Positions 1 to 8,903 of a stretch of DNA of 56,895 nt are shown here, in pieces. The number at the start of each line of letters is the position of its first letter. Positions within the stretch are counted from its first letter, which is position 1. The stretch is from NCBI GenBank assembly GCA_002399815.1, contig DHEJ01000039.1:3349-60243 (forward strand). Direction: 5' to 3'. The notes under the pieces were generated by a model. It had not been told where the DNA came from, made no database searches, and saw only the letters and a list, made by a program, of their open reading frames with translations. Both the position numbers and the translations under genes were made by a program. This stretch comes from Acholeplasmataceae bacterium UBA4853 (GTDB lineage Bacteria; Bacillota_I; Bacilli_A; Acholeplasmatales; Acholeplasmataceae).

Positions 1-22
1 TCGAATCCCTCTTCAGACGCCA
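1..22 (+). tRNA. 3' end of a tRNA (partial, identity not determinable)
   Basis: The first bases read as positions 55-76 of a tRNA: the rest of a TTCGAAT T-loop, the 3' half of the T-stem (CCCTC), a seven-base acceptor strand (TTCAGAC), discriminator G and an encoded CCA at 20-22. The anticodon lies outside the window. The tRNA 3' end abuts a prophage-rich region, so it is a plausible attachment site for the tyrosine integrase at 11.5 kb. No second copy of this stretch was seen in the window. Confidence 0.8.
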
Positions 23-107
23 TATTGTCTTACACGAGTTTATCATGTTTCAATGATACATTAATTGTATGTTGATTGATATGGTAAACTTTTATTTTTA
101 TAAAAAC

Positions 108-147
108 AAGGTAGGAAAGTCGTAAAACATTGACTTGATCCTACCTT
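108..147. terminator. Hairpin terminator after the tRNA
   Basis: A nine-base stem (AAGGTAGGA with TCCTACCTT) encloses a second inner stem (AAGTC with GACTT) and is followed by a run of T. It probably ends tRNA transcription. Loop and stem sequences closely resemble the hairpin at 3036-3087, at the other end of the first gene cluster. Confidence 0.75.
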
Positions 148-292
148 TTTTATTTTGTTGTTTTTATTTAGTTCAGTCGGGATTTGGAATTTATTTGTTC
201 GGGATTTAAAACGTGATTATATCAAAAATAAGAATAGGACACATATGCCCTGTTCAAATGATAACTAATTGATTATATTAAGGTAAAACTGT

Positions 293-323
293 GGAGATTT
301 CTGTAAGTTCAATCGTCTTATTT
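293..323 (+). promoter_or_regulatory. ECF-type promoter P1
   Basis: GGAGATTT starts at 293 and CGTCTTATTT starts at 314, a 21-base register shared with four other sites in the window. No sigma-A hexamers are apparent here. It precedes the DUF4474/lipoprotein/protease operon. Assignment to the ECF sigma factor encoded at 29179 is inferred from shared sequence and proximity. Confidence 0.75.
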
Positions 324-350
324 ATTATATGACAATAAAATATAAAGAAA

Positions 351-376
351 GGACTGGTTTCTATGAGGGTTTGATT
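351..376 (+). promoter_or_regulatory. Conserved 5' leader with three-codon mini-ORF (copy 1)
   Basis: After GGACTGGTTT comes ATGAGGGTTTGATT, which reads as Met-Arg-Val-stop (363-374). The same arrangement, with only a few spacer differences, is found behind promoter P2 at 17236-17262. The upstream AAAGAAAGGA could serve as a ribosome binding site. Whether this is a translated leader, a pausing site or an RNA element cannot be told from sequence. Confidence 0.5.
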
Positions 377-493
377 ACAAAAAGAGATTTAAATGATTAA
401 TAATATTGATTTATCTGATTATTGCTTTAAAAATTAGAAGTAACAGTATATAATGTGGTTGAAATACCACAAAAATTAGAAAAGGAAAAAGAT

Positions 494-1675
494 ATGAAAA
501 AAATAATATTATCTGTTTTAGTGGTTATTTCGGTAGGAATATCATTTGTTCTTGTGGATAATTCTTATGCCAGTTCTCAAGTACAGCAACAAACTAGAAC
601 TGTTTTTTACGAAGATAAAGATGTTTTCGATCAGAGTTTTTTAAACGATTTTGATGAATATGATATCACATCAGATGAATATGGATCACAGTTAGTTGCT
701 AAAAAATCATTTGATATGTCTATTTTAGATGAGATAGACTTTGTAGGACTTGATGAAAATGATGAACAGTTTACTGTTCGTTATGAACTTGCTTATATAG
801 CAGAAGAAGATACCGTTTTATTAACGGTTACGATTGAAGGATATGATGAAATTCCTATCATTGAAACAATACCAGGGCTACCATCACTTAATGATGCTGG
901 TGAACCTGATGTGATGTTTGTAGTTGATGGTGAATACTTGTGGCTTTCGGATTTGAATGAATCAGCACTGTTCAATGAAGTTGGTTGGTTCAGCAGTTTA
1001 GTAAAAGTTGTTACCAAAGCAGTGACAGATGCTGCCACTGCTGTTGTTAAAGCAATTGCACCAATTCTAAAACCTGCGGTAAGATTAGTCGTAAATGTTG
1101 GTATTACAATTCTTGGTCCTGAAAGAGCAGCTAGTTGGGGTGCTAAAGTTCTTAACATGAGCATTGATGAGCAAGGTATTTATCATGCTAATTTTGACGC
1201 ATGGCAACAGTATTTTGGCTATACAGATCTTTATGATGTTGTATTTAATGCGGCTACAAGTATGAGAAGTGCAAAATTTGAATTTGATATTAATAACGAT
1301 AGTATAAATGATTATATAATATGGGTATGGAAAGGTGATTATCTAAATCTTGGGGCAGGTGCAGAACTAGGCATATACAAAAGATGGTCGTATAGTGATG
1401 TTATATGGATTGTTGATAAATCTCTTGCTATGACAATGACAATGCAACTTGATTATAAACAAACAAATATTATCAACTGGCAACCAACTGCCAAACAATG
1501 GTGGATTACAGGTTTCAACTATAATTATAGAAATATTAACAGAGATGATTTGACAGCAAGATTTTCAGTTACCTTTAACAATTCTATAATGTATAATGCT
1601 TTCAAAAATAGATGGGACCCATGGGATGATAGATGGGATTTCACAGGTGGATATAAAGCTAATTTTTCATTCTAA
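494..1675 (+). CDS. Secreted DUF4474-like protein
   Basis: This 393-residue exported protein has no known enzymatic role. The ATG at 494 was preferred over a GTG at 455 because AAAGGAAAAAG sits just before it and it gives a clean signal peptide: KK, a hydrophobic run to about residue 21, and a cleavage site near 26-28. An acidic N-terminal half is followed by an amphipathic alanine/valine-rich stretch near residues 165-205. Around 265-300 is the WKGDYLNLGAGAELGIYK pattern I associate with DUF4474. The C-terminus is rich in aromatic residues. It is the first gene of the P1 operon, 35 bases before a lipoprotein gene. The domain name is from memory of the family pattern, not a search. Confidence 0.7.
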   Translation: MKKIILSVLVVISVGISFVLVDNSYASSQVQQQTRTVFYEDKDVFDQSFLNDFDEYDITSDEYGSQLVAKKSFDMSILDEIDFVGLDENDEQFTVRYELAYIAEEDTVLLTVTIEGYDEIPIIETIPGLPSLNDAGEPDVMFVVDGEYLWLSDLNESALFNEVGWFSSLVKVVTKAVTDAATAVVKAIAPILKPAVRLVVNVGITILGPERAASWGAKVLNMSIDEQGIYHANFDAWQQYFGYTDLYDVVFNAATSMRSAKFEFDINNDSINDYIIWVWKGDYLNLGAGAELGIYKRWSYSDVIWIVDKSLAMTMTMQLDYKQTNIINWQPTAKQWWITGFNYNYRNINRDDLTARFSVTFNNSIMYNAFKNRWDPWDDRWDFTGGYKANFSF

Positions 1676-1710
1676 AAAAGTTTAAACAAATACAAACATG
1701 GGAGGATAAT

Positions 1711-2241
1711 ATGAAAAAAACATTATCGTTCGTTACATTGTTTACATTATTACTTGCCAGTATATATCTATTATCAGGATGTAGTTATGAAAGCGATAAT
1801 GATATTGCAGTCAAAAATCTTGAAAAACTACTAACAGCTATTGAAAACGAAGATCATGATGGGATTAGAACATTGTTTGCGCCTAATATAATTGCTGATA
1901 TAGACAGTTTTGATCAAAGTATTACTGATTTGATAGCGTATTATAATGGAAATTACGAATCATATGGTAGTAAAGGACTTGGATCTGAATATGATAGACA
2001 TGATGGTGTCGAAAAGAAATGGCTTAATATGGGATATGATATTACGACAACAATGGATGTATATCGCATAGCTATTGTATGGCACATACAAGATACTTCA
2101 AATGCTGGAAACGTTGGCATTTGGTCATTATATATCATTAGATTTGATGATGATCCAAACCCTAGCTATACTTATGCGGGTGATGGTTTGTGGACAAATG
2201 GCATTCACATTGGAAAAACTTATGAAGGACAACTAGATTAA
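1711..2241 (+). CDS. Lipoprotein, DUF5104-like
   Basis: A 176-residue protein with a type II signal peptide ending in the lipobox LSGC, so it should be lipidated and held on the outer face of the membrane. The mature part (an F-x-P-x-I-x-x-D-I-D-S-F-D segment, then a GNYESYGSKG block and a YRIAIVWHIQD strand) matches my memory of DUF5104, small Firmicute lipoproteins of unknown function. GGAGG at 1701 gives the start. It is in tandem with the DUF4474 protein and the protease, so the three probably act together at the cell surface. Confidence 0.7.
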   Translation: MKKTLSFVTLFTLLLASIYLLSGCSYESDNDIAVKNLEKLLTAIENEDHDGIRTLFAPNIIADIDSFDQSITDLIAYYNGNYESYGSKGLGSEYDRHDGVEKKWLNMGYDITTTMDVYRIAIVWHIQDTSNAGNVGIWSLYIIRFDDDPNPSYTYAGDGLWTNGIHIGKTYEGQLD

Positions 2242-2251
2242 AGTGATAAAT

Positions 2252-2977
2252 ATGGAGACAAGAAGTAAAAGAGTAAACTTAAAATACATTATTCTGATAA
2301 TGATATCGATACTTATAACAGTAGTTTTGAGTTTGGCATATTTTTTACTATGGCGCATGCCTTCCTCGCAAGAAGTATTTCTTAATGCGCAACATTTTGT
2401 TGTTGAATTAAAGTCACAAACATCGGAAAACTTTGTAACGTATGGTTCTGCAGTTATCATCGATAAGGAAGGTACTATCGTTTCAAATGCTCATATGGTA
2501 ACATACAAAGAAGCTGGTTTATATAAAGCATATGAGTCATTTGAAGTTCGCTTTTCATTTGAAATTGATTATCGATCTGTTACACTTGTGAAATACGATA
2601 TTGATGAAGATATTGCAATACTAAAACTTGATGATGTCTCAACTATTATGATTAAAAATGCAAAAATAGCTGATAATTTGAAAGTTAAATCTGGTGATAA
2701 AGTCTATGCAGTTGGTAACGGAATGAATCATGGAATTAGTATAAGTCAAGGTATAGTGAGTTTACCACAGGTAAACATTGATTATGATGGCAATGTTCGT
2801 AAAGTTATTCAATGTGACTTAACCATTAATGAAGGTAACAGCGGAGGTGCACTTCTAGATGAACGAGGAAGACTTATTGGAATCATATCATTTAGAATCA
2901 AGGATAACCAAGGAAATCCAATCTATGGGGTTGCATTTTCTATTCCTATTTATATTGTTCTTGAGTTTGCAATATAA
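2252..2977 (+). CDS. Membrane-anchored trypsin-like (S1C/HtrA-type) serine protease without PDZ
   Basis: The N-terminus has basic residues and one hydrophobic segment (about 15-37), so the catalytic domain should face outward. The chymotrypsin-fold triad is visible: His in SNAHMV (about 81), Asp in the DEDIAILKL segment (about 119) and Ser in NEGNSGGALL (about 197). At about 241 residues it stops right after the protease domain, with no PDZ domain, shorter than typical HtrA. It starts about 10 bases after the lipoprotein gene. An in-frame GTG at 2243 is an alternative start and neither has a strong ribosome site. It may process or degrade exported proteins of the same regulon. Confidence 0.8.
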   Translation: METRSKRVNLKYIILIMISILITVVLSLAYFLLWRMPSSQEVFLNAQHFVVELKSQTSENFVTYGSAVIIDKEGTIVSNAHMVTYKEAGLYKAYESFEVRFSFEIDYRSVTLVKYDIDEDIAILKLDDVSTIMIKNAKIADNLKVKSGDKVYAVGNGMNHGISISQGIVSLPQVNIDYDGNVRKVIQCDLTINEGNSGGALLDERGRLIGIISFRIKDNQGNPIYGVAFSIPIYIVLEFAI

Positions 2978-3035
2978 TTATATGGTAAGTTTGTAAAAAA
3001 GTATTCAGATTAATATCTAAAGTAAAGTGTTAAAT

Positions 3036-3087
3036 AAAACTAAGGTAGGATAGTCATAAAAACTTGACTTAAACCTACCTTAGTTTT
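3036..3087. terminator. Bidirectional terminator between protease and recombinase genes
   Basis: A perfect 14-base inverted repeat (AAAACTAAGGTAGG with CCTACCTTAGTTTT) holds an inner AGTC/GACT pairing. A-rich and T-rich flanks let it work on both strands for the convergent genes. Its core is nearly the same as the hairpin at 108-147. Confidence 0.8.
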
Positions 3088-3120
3088 ATTATAGATTCAT
3101 TTGTTCGTTGGTTTAACTGA

Positions 3121-4755
3121 TTAAAATATAACACCAAAAGTGGTGTGATAATCTGTTTTTCTAATTGTGTGAACGATTGTATCTAAAAACAATATACCCT
3201 TATTTGATAACTCAATTGAATCAATGCTTCTAAGATTTATATAAAAGTATATATAATCTCTTTTTATGATAACAACTTTTGAAAAGACTGTTTTTATATC
3301 TAAGTTTTTATAATGGCCATTGTACTCTTCTAATTCCTTAAGCACTTTTTTCAAGTTTATTATCTTGGATTCAAAATTATACTGTGTTAGGATTTTATTT
3401 CTTAATGATGCATAATCTATTTTTAACTGATTGATTTCAGTGTTCAGTTTTTTCAAAGCCATATGACTGATTGCGTCATTAGAAGAAGTCATGTCGCTAT
3501 ACTTTTGCTGTAAGGCCGATAATTTGGCTTCTGTGGCTTTTGTTTCTTTAATTAGGTTAATGTATTGAATATCTGTTTCTAGGGCGTTTTGTGCCAAAAG
3601 TAACACTTCATTTTTGTTTTCTAACAGAAGATTGATTTGTTTGGCTAGTATGATATCAAATGTATCAGAGAAGAAAGTCTCAGATTGGCACGTCTTGCTG
3701 TTTTTATTTGATGAACAGATTAGCATACGTCTTGCAAATTGTGTATTTGAATTATTGATTTTGTGATGGAAGGTATGACCACATAGTCCACAATGACATA
3801 AACTTGCATATTGTGTTTCAGGAAAACTTTTCATATCTGTTAATCTGTTGACCATTTTTGAATCTAGGCGGTGCTGAACTTTATCATAAGTTTCTTGATC
3901 GATAATTTTAGGATGCGAGTTTTCAACGTAATACTTAGGAATAATGTAATCATTTTTAATTGATTTTTTAACTTTAAAATCAGGTCTTAGAGTTTTTTGA
4001 AGATAAGCATTCCCAGTATACTTTTCATTTCTTAGAATACCAATAACAGAAGAAACGCGCCATACATCATTATTTCTTACAGTCTTTATTTTATGATTTG
4101 TGAGATGTTTTGCTATTGAGGGAGCACCCATTCCGCTTAAGTATAATTCATAAATTTTTCTGACAATTTTTGCTTGTTCTTCATTAATAAAGATACTACC
4201 ACTTTTGTCTTTTTCATAACCCATGACATTATTGGTATTGATAATTACTTCACCATTTTTAAATTTCTTACGAACACTCCATTTCACGTTTTCACTAATG
4301 GTTCTTGACTCTTCCTCGGCCATACCTGCTAAAACAGTAATCACAAACTCGATTTTCGGATCAAATGATGAAATGTTTTCTTTTTCAAAAAATACTTCGG
4401 TGCCATGCTTTCTTAATTCTTGTAGAATGGATAATGTGTCAATCACATTTCTTGCAAAGCGTGATATGGATTTTGTAAGGATAAGATCAATATGTTTTGT
4501 TTTAGCAAGATCAATCATCATTTGAAATTGATCACGTCTTTGTATGGAAGTACCACTTTTCCCTTCATCAGCATAAACACCGATAAAGTTCCATTCAGTA
4601 TTGTCTAGAATAAGATTTGTATAGTAACTAACTTGTGCATCAAAACTTTCAATTTGCGTATCTTTCTCTGATGATACACGCGCATACGCACAAACGTTTC
4701 TTTTTTTAAGTAGATTAGTATTATTATCTAGAACATTAACGATTTTATCATTCAT
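3121..4755 (-). CDS. Large serine recombinase (second of a pair)
   Basis: This 544-residue site-specific recombinase of the resolvase/invertase superfamily should catalyse integration or excision of a mobile element. Visible parts are an N-terminal catalytic domain with the RVSS nucleophile motif (near residue 25), SRFARN and EEESRTIS further on, a recombinase domain (about 190-300), a Cys-rich zinc ribbon (CHCGLCG, about 325) and a coiled-coil region (about 400-470). The start at 4755 has GAGG before it and overlaps the end of the upstream recombinase by eight bases, so the two are translationally coupled. A longer ORF with starts further upstream exists but lacks a good ribosome site. Confidence 0.85.
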   Translation of the reverse strand: MNDKIVNVLDNNTNLLKKRNVCAYARVSSEKDTQIESFDAQVSYYTNLILDNTEWNFIGVYADEGKSGTSIQRRDQFQMMIDLAKTKHIDLILTKSISRFARNVIDTLSILQELRKHGTEVFFEKENISSFDPKIEFVITVLAGMAEEESRTISENVKWSVRKKFKNGEVIINTNNVMGYEKDKSGSIFINEEQAKIVRKIYELYLSGMGAPSIAKHLTNHKIKTVRNNDVWRVSSVIGILRNEKYTGNAYLQKTLRPDFKVKKSIKNDYIIPKYYVENSHPKIIDQETYDKVQHRLDSKMVNRLTDMKSFPETQYASLCHCGLCGHTFHHKINNSNTQFARRMLICSSNKNSKTCQSETFFSDTFDIILAKQINLLLENKNEVLLLAQNALETDIQYINLIKETKATEAKLSALQQKYSDMTSSNDAISHMALKKLNTEINQLKIDYASLRNKILTQYNFESKIINLKKVLKELEEYNGHYKNLDIKTVFSKVVIIKRDYIYFYINLRSIDSIELSNKGILFLDTIVHTIRKTDYHTTFGVIF

Positions 4756-6454
4756 GATTATTTTCCTCGTGTTTGACAATTTTGTATGTGATTGTTCTAT
4801 CTGTTCTTTCATCAATATGGACACCTTCATAAATGATTGGTAGTTCTTTAAATAAAGAGATATTTGCTGTCATTTCATCTCTAGTGATTTCTTTGTTAGA
4901 CATCACGAATAATACTTTATCTTTTGTTATGACAATGATGCGTTTGAATATACTTTTTATGATGTTATAACTAATCGCTTGATCATTTTCTAGAAAACTT
5001 TTAATTTCTTGTTTCCGAAGATTATTCTCATGATGATCAAGTAACTTTACTTCTAAGTCATCGATTAATGATTGATTAGAACTAATGGTTTTGCGTTTTC
5101 CTTCATATAAATCATTGTAATATTTGGACTTTGATACATCAGCATCATTGATTTTAGCCTCAATGATTTTACTGATAGCAGATTCTGCTTTAGTGATGTC
5201 ATCTTTCAACTTTGCTATTTCATTCATTATTTTATCTGATGTAAAAGTAGAAGCAATGATATCAACTGTTTTATTAATAATTGTGTCATCAAATAGATTG
5301 ATATGTTTGATGGCTGTCACACAAGCATTTTCTAGTGTTTGGTTATCGATGTTTTCTCCTGGACAATCAATGATTTCTTGATATCGATTCTTACAACTTA
5401 GGACAATACGTTGATTAGGTTTTCCATAGCTGTAGTAATGTCTATTCATGATGCGACCACAATAGCCACAGTGCACTAAACCACTCAATGGATAAGTAGT
5501 TTTAAATGTAGATGCAGTTGATGTAATCGAGCGTTTATTTTTAAGTGTTTGTACGATTTGGAAAACCTCTTTAGAAATAATTGGTTCATGATTGTCAATG
5601 ATATGATACATGGGTACATGATTTTCATTTTTAACTGATCGATGTGTCAAGTAATCTAAAACAACTCTTTTTTGTAATATCGCATCGCCACTATATTTTT
5701 CATTGGACAAAATCCCCATGATTGATGAATGATTCCATTTAACTAGTCCTCGACCATTTTTAATTTCATTTTTAGTTAGTTTATCAGCAATTTGTTTATA
5801 GGATAGACCAGCAATAAATAAATTGAAAATCATTTTAACTGTTTTTGCTTCAGATTCATTTATAATAATCTGTCCGTTTTCATCTTTATCATAACCTAGG
5901 AAACGTGAAGTGTTTATCTTGACATTACCATCTTTGAATCTTTTTCTAATACCCCATTTTACATTATCGCTAATATTTCTCGCTTCTTCCTGTGCCATTG
6001 AAGAGAAGATAGTAAGCATAAAGTCTACTTTTGGATCTGATGAATATAAGTTTTCTTTTTCAAAAAAGATTTCAACATTTACATCTCTAAGTTCTCTGAT
6101 GATAGTTAGACTATCCACAGTGTTTCTTGAAAACCTTGATAATGATTTTGTAAGTATCAAATCTATTTTATTATTCTTGGCATCATTTATCATTTTTAAG
6201 AAATTTGGTCTTTTACTCATACTTGTTCCAGTAATACCTTCATCGGCATACATACCAACAAATTCCCAATGTTGATTTGCTTGAATACGTTCTGTAAATT
6301 CTTTGATTTGTGCATGATAACTATGGACCTGGTCTTCTTGGTCTGTTGATACTCTAGCATAAGCACATACTCTTTTCTTGGGTATTTCAGTAGAATCTAA
6401 AGTATTTAATTTATGAACTCTTGGTTCTATGGTGATAATTCTTTTTTCTTGCAT
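4748..6454 (-). CDS. Large serine recombinase (first of a pair)
   Basis: A 568-residue paralogue of the neighbouring recombinase with the same plan: RVST nucleophile motif in the first 35 residues, LSRFSRN, EEARNIS, recombinase domain, CGYCGR zinc ribbon and a C-terminal coiled coil. The ATG at 6454 follows GGAAGGAAAAATA. Tandem pairs of large serine recombinases are known from elements such as SCC cassettes (CcrA/CcrB) and several Firmicute integrative elements, where both subunits may be needed. It is transcribed away from the defence genes at 6941. The attachment sites were not identified. Confidence 0.85.
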   Translation of the reverse strand: MQEKRIITIEPRVHKLNTLDSTEIPKKRVCAYARVSTDQEDQVHSYHAQIKEFTERIQANQHWEFVGMYADEGITGTSMSKRPNFLKMINDAKNNKIDLILTKSLSRFSRNTVDSLTIIRELRDVNVEIFFEKENLYSSDPKVDFMLTIFSSMAQEEARNISDNVKWGIRKRFKDGNVKINTSRFLGYDKDENGQIIINESEAKTVKMIFNLFIAGLSYKQIADKLTKNEIKNGRGLVKWNHSSIMGILSNEKYSGDAILQKRVVLDYLTHRSVKNENHVPMYHIIDNHEPIISKEVFQIVQTLKNKRSITSTASTFKTTYPLSGLVHCGYCGRIMNRHYYSYGKPNQRIVLSCKNRYQEIIDCPGENIDNQTLENACVTAIKHINLFDDTIINKTVDIIASTFTSDKIMNEIAKLKDDITKAESAISKIIEAKINDADVSKSKYYNDLYEGKRKTISSNQSLIDDLEVKLLDHHENNLRKQEIKSFLENDQAISYNIIKSIFKRIIVITKDKVLFVMSNKEITRDEMTANISLFKELPIIYEGVHIDERTDRTITYKIVKHEENNHE

Positions 6455-6532
6455 TATTTTTCCTTCCTTTCTGTTACGTATATACATCACTCAAAAAGCA
6501 ATGAATATCAAGTAAAAAATGAATCGAGTTTA

Positions 6533-6670
6533 TCATTTTGCATATTTAACACCATATGATTCAAATAGCTTAAGTATTGTTTCATACCATTCAAAAAAAG
6601 TAATTAGATTGTTAGCATAAGCGGTATCAATTTTGTGTCTTATTAATTGTTGTTCAATTTCAGATTTCAT
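6533..6670 (-). CDS. Small protein upstream of the recombinase pair (45 aa)
   Basis: A short reading frame preceded by AGAAAGGACATT on the minus strand. It encodes 45 residues with a charged start (MKSEIEQQLIRHK) and a predicted helix containing ITFFEWYETILKLF. It lies 78 bases before the first recombinase start on the same strand and is probably co-transcribed. I do not recognise it. It could be a recombination accessory protein or simply a conserved small ORF. Confidence 0.45.
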   Translation of the reverse strand: MKSEIEQQLIRHKIDTAYANNLITFFEWYETILKLFESYGVKYAK

Positions 6671-6940
6671 AATGTCCTTTCTATAAAAACAAAGAAAAAA
6701 AGAACTGCAGAAGCAATTCTTTACAAAAGGATACATCGAAAATCATATTGTCAAAATATATGACAAGAACAAGTTCACCATATGTAGTCTATCAATTCAA
6801 AGATAAAAATGATACATGCAATATGCACAATAGCAAAAAATGATTGTTCTAGATAAAAATGACAGCTCCTAAAATCTATGATAAAATTGGTAGTGATAGT
6901 ATGTTTGTATAAAAGTGGGTTTAATAGGAGGACTGTTTAA

Positions 6941-8317
6941 ATGGATGTAATTTATAAAGGTCTTTGGTTTTTACCAAGTAGCAAATCATTTCCTAATGGA
7001 CTGATTTCAGTAGATAAAGATAAATGCCTCGAGGGTACACTTACAATAAATGAAGAAGGTTTTTATACTTTAGAAACTTTAGGAAATTTTCCTGATGTAA
7101 TTGAACAACCATTTGTGATTAATGGTAACTCTACTGACGGAAAAGCGATAACACTTTTTGACTGTTATGATTTTAAAGGACCATTTAATTCTAGTGCACT
7201 GGTTAATCAAAATAAATATATTGCAAATTACGTAACGATTACAAAAAATCAAACAAAAAAAGCATATTTCAACTCAATTAATGAAATAAAAATAAGTAAG
7301 TTTTATTTTAATTCGCATAATTTTAGCAGTTGGTTATGGAATAATAATTTTATATTTGATAAACCGTCAAAGGGTAGATCAGGTAAGACTATTTCAATTA
7401 AGTATAGAATACCAAAAAAAGATAAAGGGGTTGAGATTAAAAAAGACTTTCGTATCAGAATTTTAACTTATCCGGTTATATCAGGACATGAAATGGCTAC
7501 AACAAAGAGGGATATTTCAGAGCGAAATTATGTTCTAATAAGTGGAAAGAACATTAAAATTGATAATGCATTAGAAGCAATGCACAAATTTTTAGATTTC
7601 TTGACTGTTGCAATTGGTGAAACACAAACACATCAAGAAGTTATTTTTTTCAACCAGGGCATTAGATATGAGTATTACTTTAACTCATCTAAAAAAGGTG
7701 AGAAAAGGAAGATATATCCACCGCATATGTTCTTTAATTATCATATGATCAAAGATAGATGGAATGATATTCTAATAAGATGGTTTGATACTTATGAAAA
7801 TATGATTGATATTTTTAGATTGTTTTTCTCATTATGCAATAATAGAGTAATTTATTTGGAACAAAAATTCCTATTTTTAGTTCAGTTTTTAGAGTCGTTT
7901 CACAGAAAAATTAATCCAGTTAATGAAGAAAAAATAAATGATTGGAAAGAACTATTAGAAAAATCGTTTAGCAATGAGATAAGTAAGGATGAGATAAAGG
8001 ACTTGAAAGGTAAACTGAAATATGGTTATGAACCATCTTTAGAGGCTAGACTTAATGATTTATTTAAGTCCTCAAATATAACAAAAAAAATTCTTAATGA
8101 AAAAAAGTATACTATTTTTTCAAAAAAAGTATCTGAAACAAGAAATTATCGTACACATCTTGGTACCAAAACCGAAAATGTAATAGATGATTCTAAAGAA
8201 CTATTAAAAGTTTGTAATATCTTGGATAGATTGGCCAGATACAATATCTTGAAAATTATGGGTTTTACGGATGAACAAGTTGCTGAAATTATGAAGTTAC
8301 ATCTGTGGGTTGGATAG
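6941..8317 (+). CDS. apeA: ApeA-like anti-phage HEPN protein
   Basis: A 458-residue cytoplasmic protein. The N-terminus carries the pattern of the ApeA N-terminal domain: GLWFLPSSK, a GTLTI strand, NFPDVIEQPFVINGNSTDGK and TLFDC within the first 75 residues. The C-terminal part is helical and contains RNYRTH (about 401-406), an R-x4-H motif as in HEPN RNases. ApeA is a known single-gene abortive anti-phage system thought to cleave RNA after infection is sensed. AGGAGG precedes the ATG and a TATGATAAAAT -10 box lies at 6877. It is followed 26 bases later by a second HEPN-type gene. Confidence in the family is good; activity here is inferred. Confidence 0.75.
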   Translation: MDVIYKGLWFLPSSKSFPNGLISVDKDKCLEGTLTINEEGFYTLETLGNFPDVIEQPFVINGNSTDGKAITLFDCYDFKGPFNSSALVNQNKYIANYVTITKNQTKKAYFNSINEIKISKFYFNSHNFSSWLWNNNFIFDKPSKGRSGKTISIKYRIPKKDKGVEIKKDFRIRILTYPVISGHEMATTKRDISERNYVLISGKNIKIDNALEAMHKFLDFLTVAIGETQTHQEVIFFNQGIRYEYYFNSSKKGEKRKIYPPHMFFNYHMIKDRWNDILIRWFDTYENMIDIFRLFFSLCNNRVIYLEQKFLFLVQFLESFHRKINPVNEEKINDWKELLEKSFSNEISKDEIKDLKGKLKYGYEPSLEARLNDLFKSSNITKKILNEKKYTIFSKKVSETRNYRTHLGTKTENVIDDSKELLKVCNILDRLARYNILKIMGFTDEQVAEIMKLHLWVG

Positions 8318-8343
8318 AGATTAAAATAATGAGGTAACTAAAA

Positions 8344-8865
8344 ATGAATGTAGATCTTTCACGAAAAATGATAGCAAGCGCTAATGATTTTTTGGAAGCT
8401 GCAAAAAGATGCAGTTTCTCTAAAGAAAATATTACAAAAGATAACTTGCCTTTGCTTGTACCTGAGTTTGTTAATCGTGCATTTGCCTGCGAACTTTATC
8501 TAAAGGCGATAGCGGCATTAAGAAATATAGATACCGGTAGAAAGCACGAACTTGATGACTTATTTTATTTGCTAAATGACGAAGATAAAAAAAGTATATA
8601 TGATACTTGGAGAGAATGTGCAGGTGATAATATCATTGATGTTGATTATATCAAAAAGATGTTTATTGATAATCTAAAGAGCATAAGAAATGTCTTCAAA
8701 AGATTCAGATATGCACATGAATGGAGTGGTAGTACTATTAGTATTTCAAGCAGTTATACACCTGATCAATATCACTTACTCTTTAATTTTCAAGTTTATT
8801 CTGGATTTTTAGAACAGTTTACAGAAACATTACAAATGTATATAAACATTATCAAATTAAATTAA
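8344..8865 (+). CDS. HEPN-domain protein next to ApeA
   Basis: A 173-residue all-helical protein. The first half has an FVNRAFACELYLKAIAAL helix and a RKHELDDLFYLL segment, the usual arrangement of HEPN proteins. RFRYAHEW at about 120-127 supplies an R-x4-H motif, the catalytic signature of HEPN RNases. It lies 26 bases after the ApeA-like gene with its own GAGG site, so the two form a unit. It might be a second effector or a regulator of the first. HEPN is also found in MNT-linked toxins, but no nucleotidyltransferase gene is beside it. Confidence 0.65.
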   Translation: MNVDLSRKMIASANDFLEAAKRCSFSKENITKDNLPLLVPEFVNRAFACELYLKAIAALRNIDTGRKHELDDLFYLLNDEDKKSIYDTWRECAGDNIIDVDYIKKMFIDNLKSIRNVFKRFRYAHEWSGSTISISSSYTPDQYHLLFNFQVYSGFLEQFTETLQMYINIIKLN

Positions 8866-8878
8866 TCTCCTTATATTG

Positions 8879-8903
8879 CCACATTAGTCAATGTGGTTTT
8901 TAT
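8879..8903. terminator. Shared terminator of the convergent HEPN and regulator genes
   Basis: CCACATT pairs with AATGTGG around an AGTC loop, followed by a long T-rich run. It overlaps the end of the regulator gene on the opposite strand, so it probably serves both directions. Confidence 0.75.

Noticed and set aside
793..1164. Minus-strand ORF of 123 codons
   Set aside because: It is opposite a secreted protein gene with signal peptide, ribosome site and a recognisable domain, and it has no ribosome site of its own.
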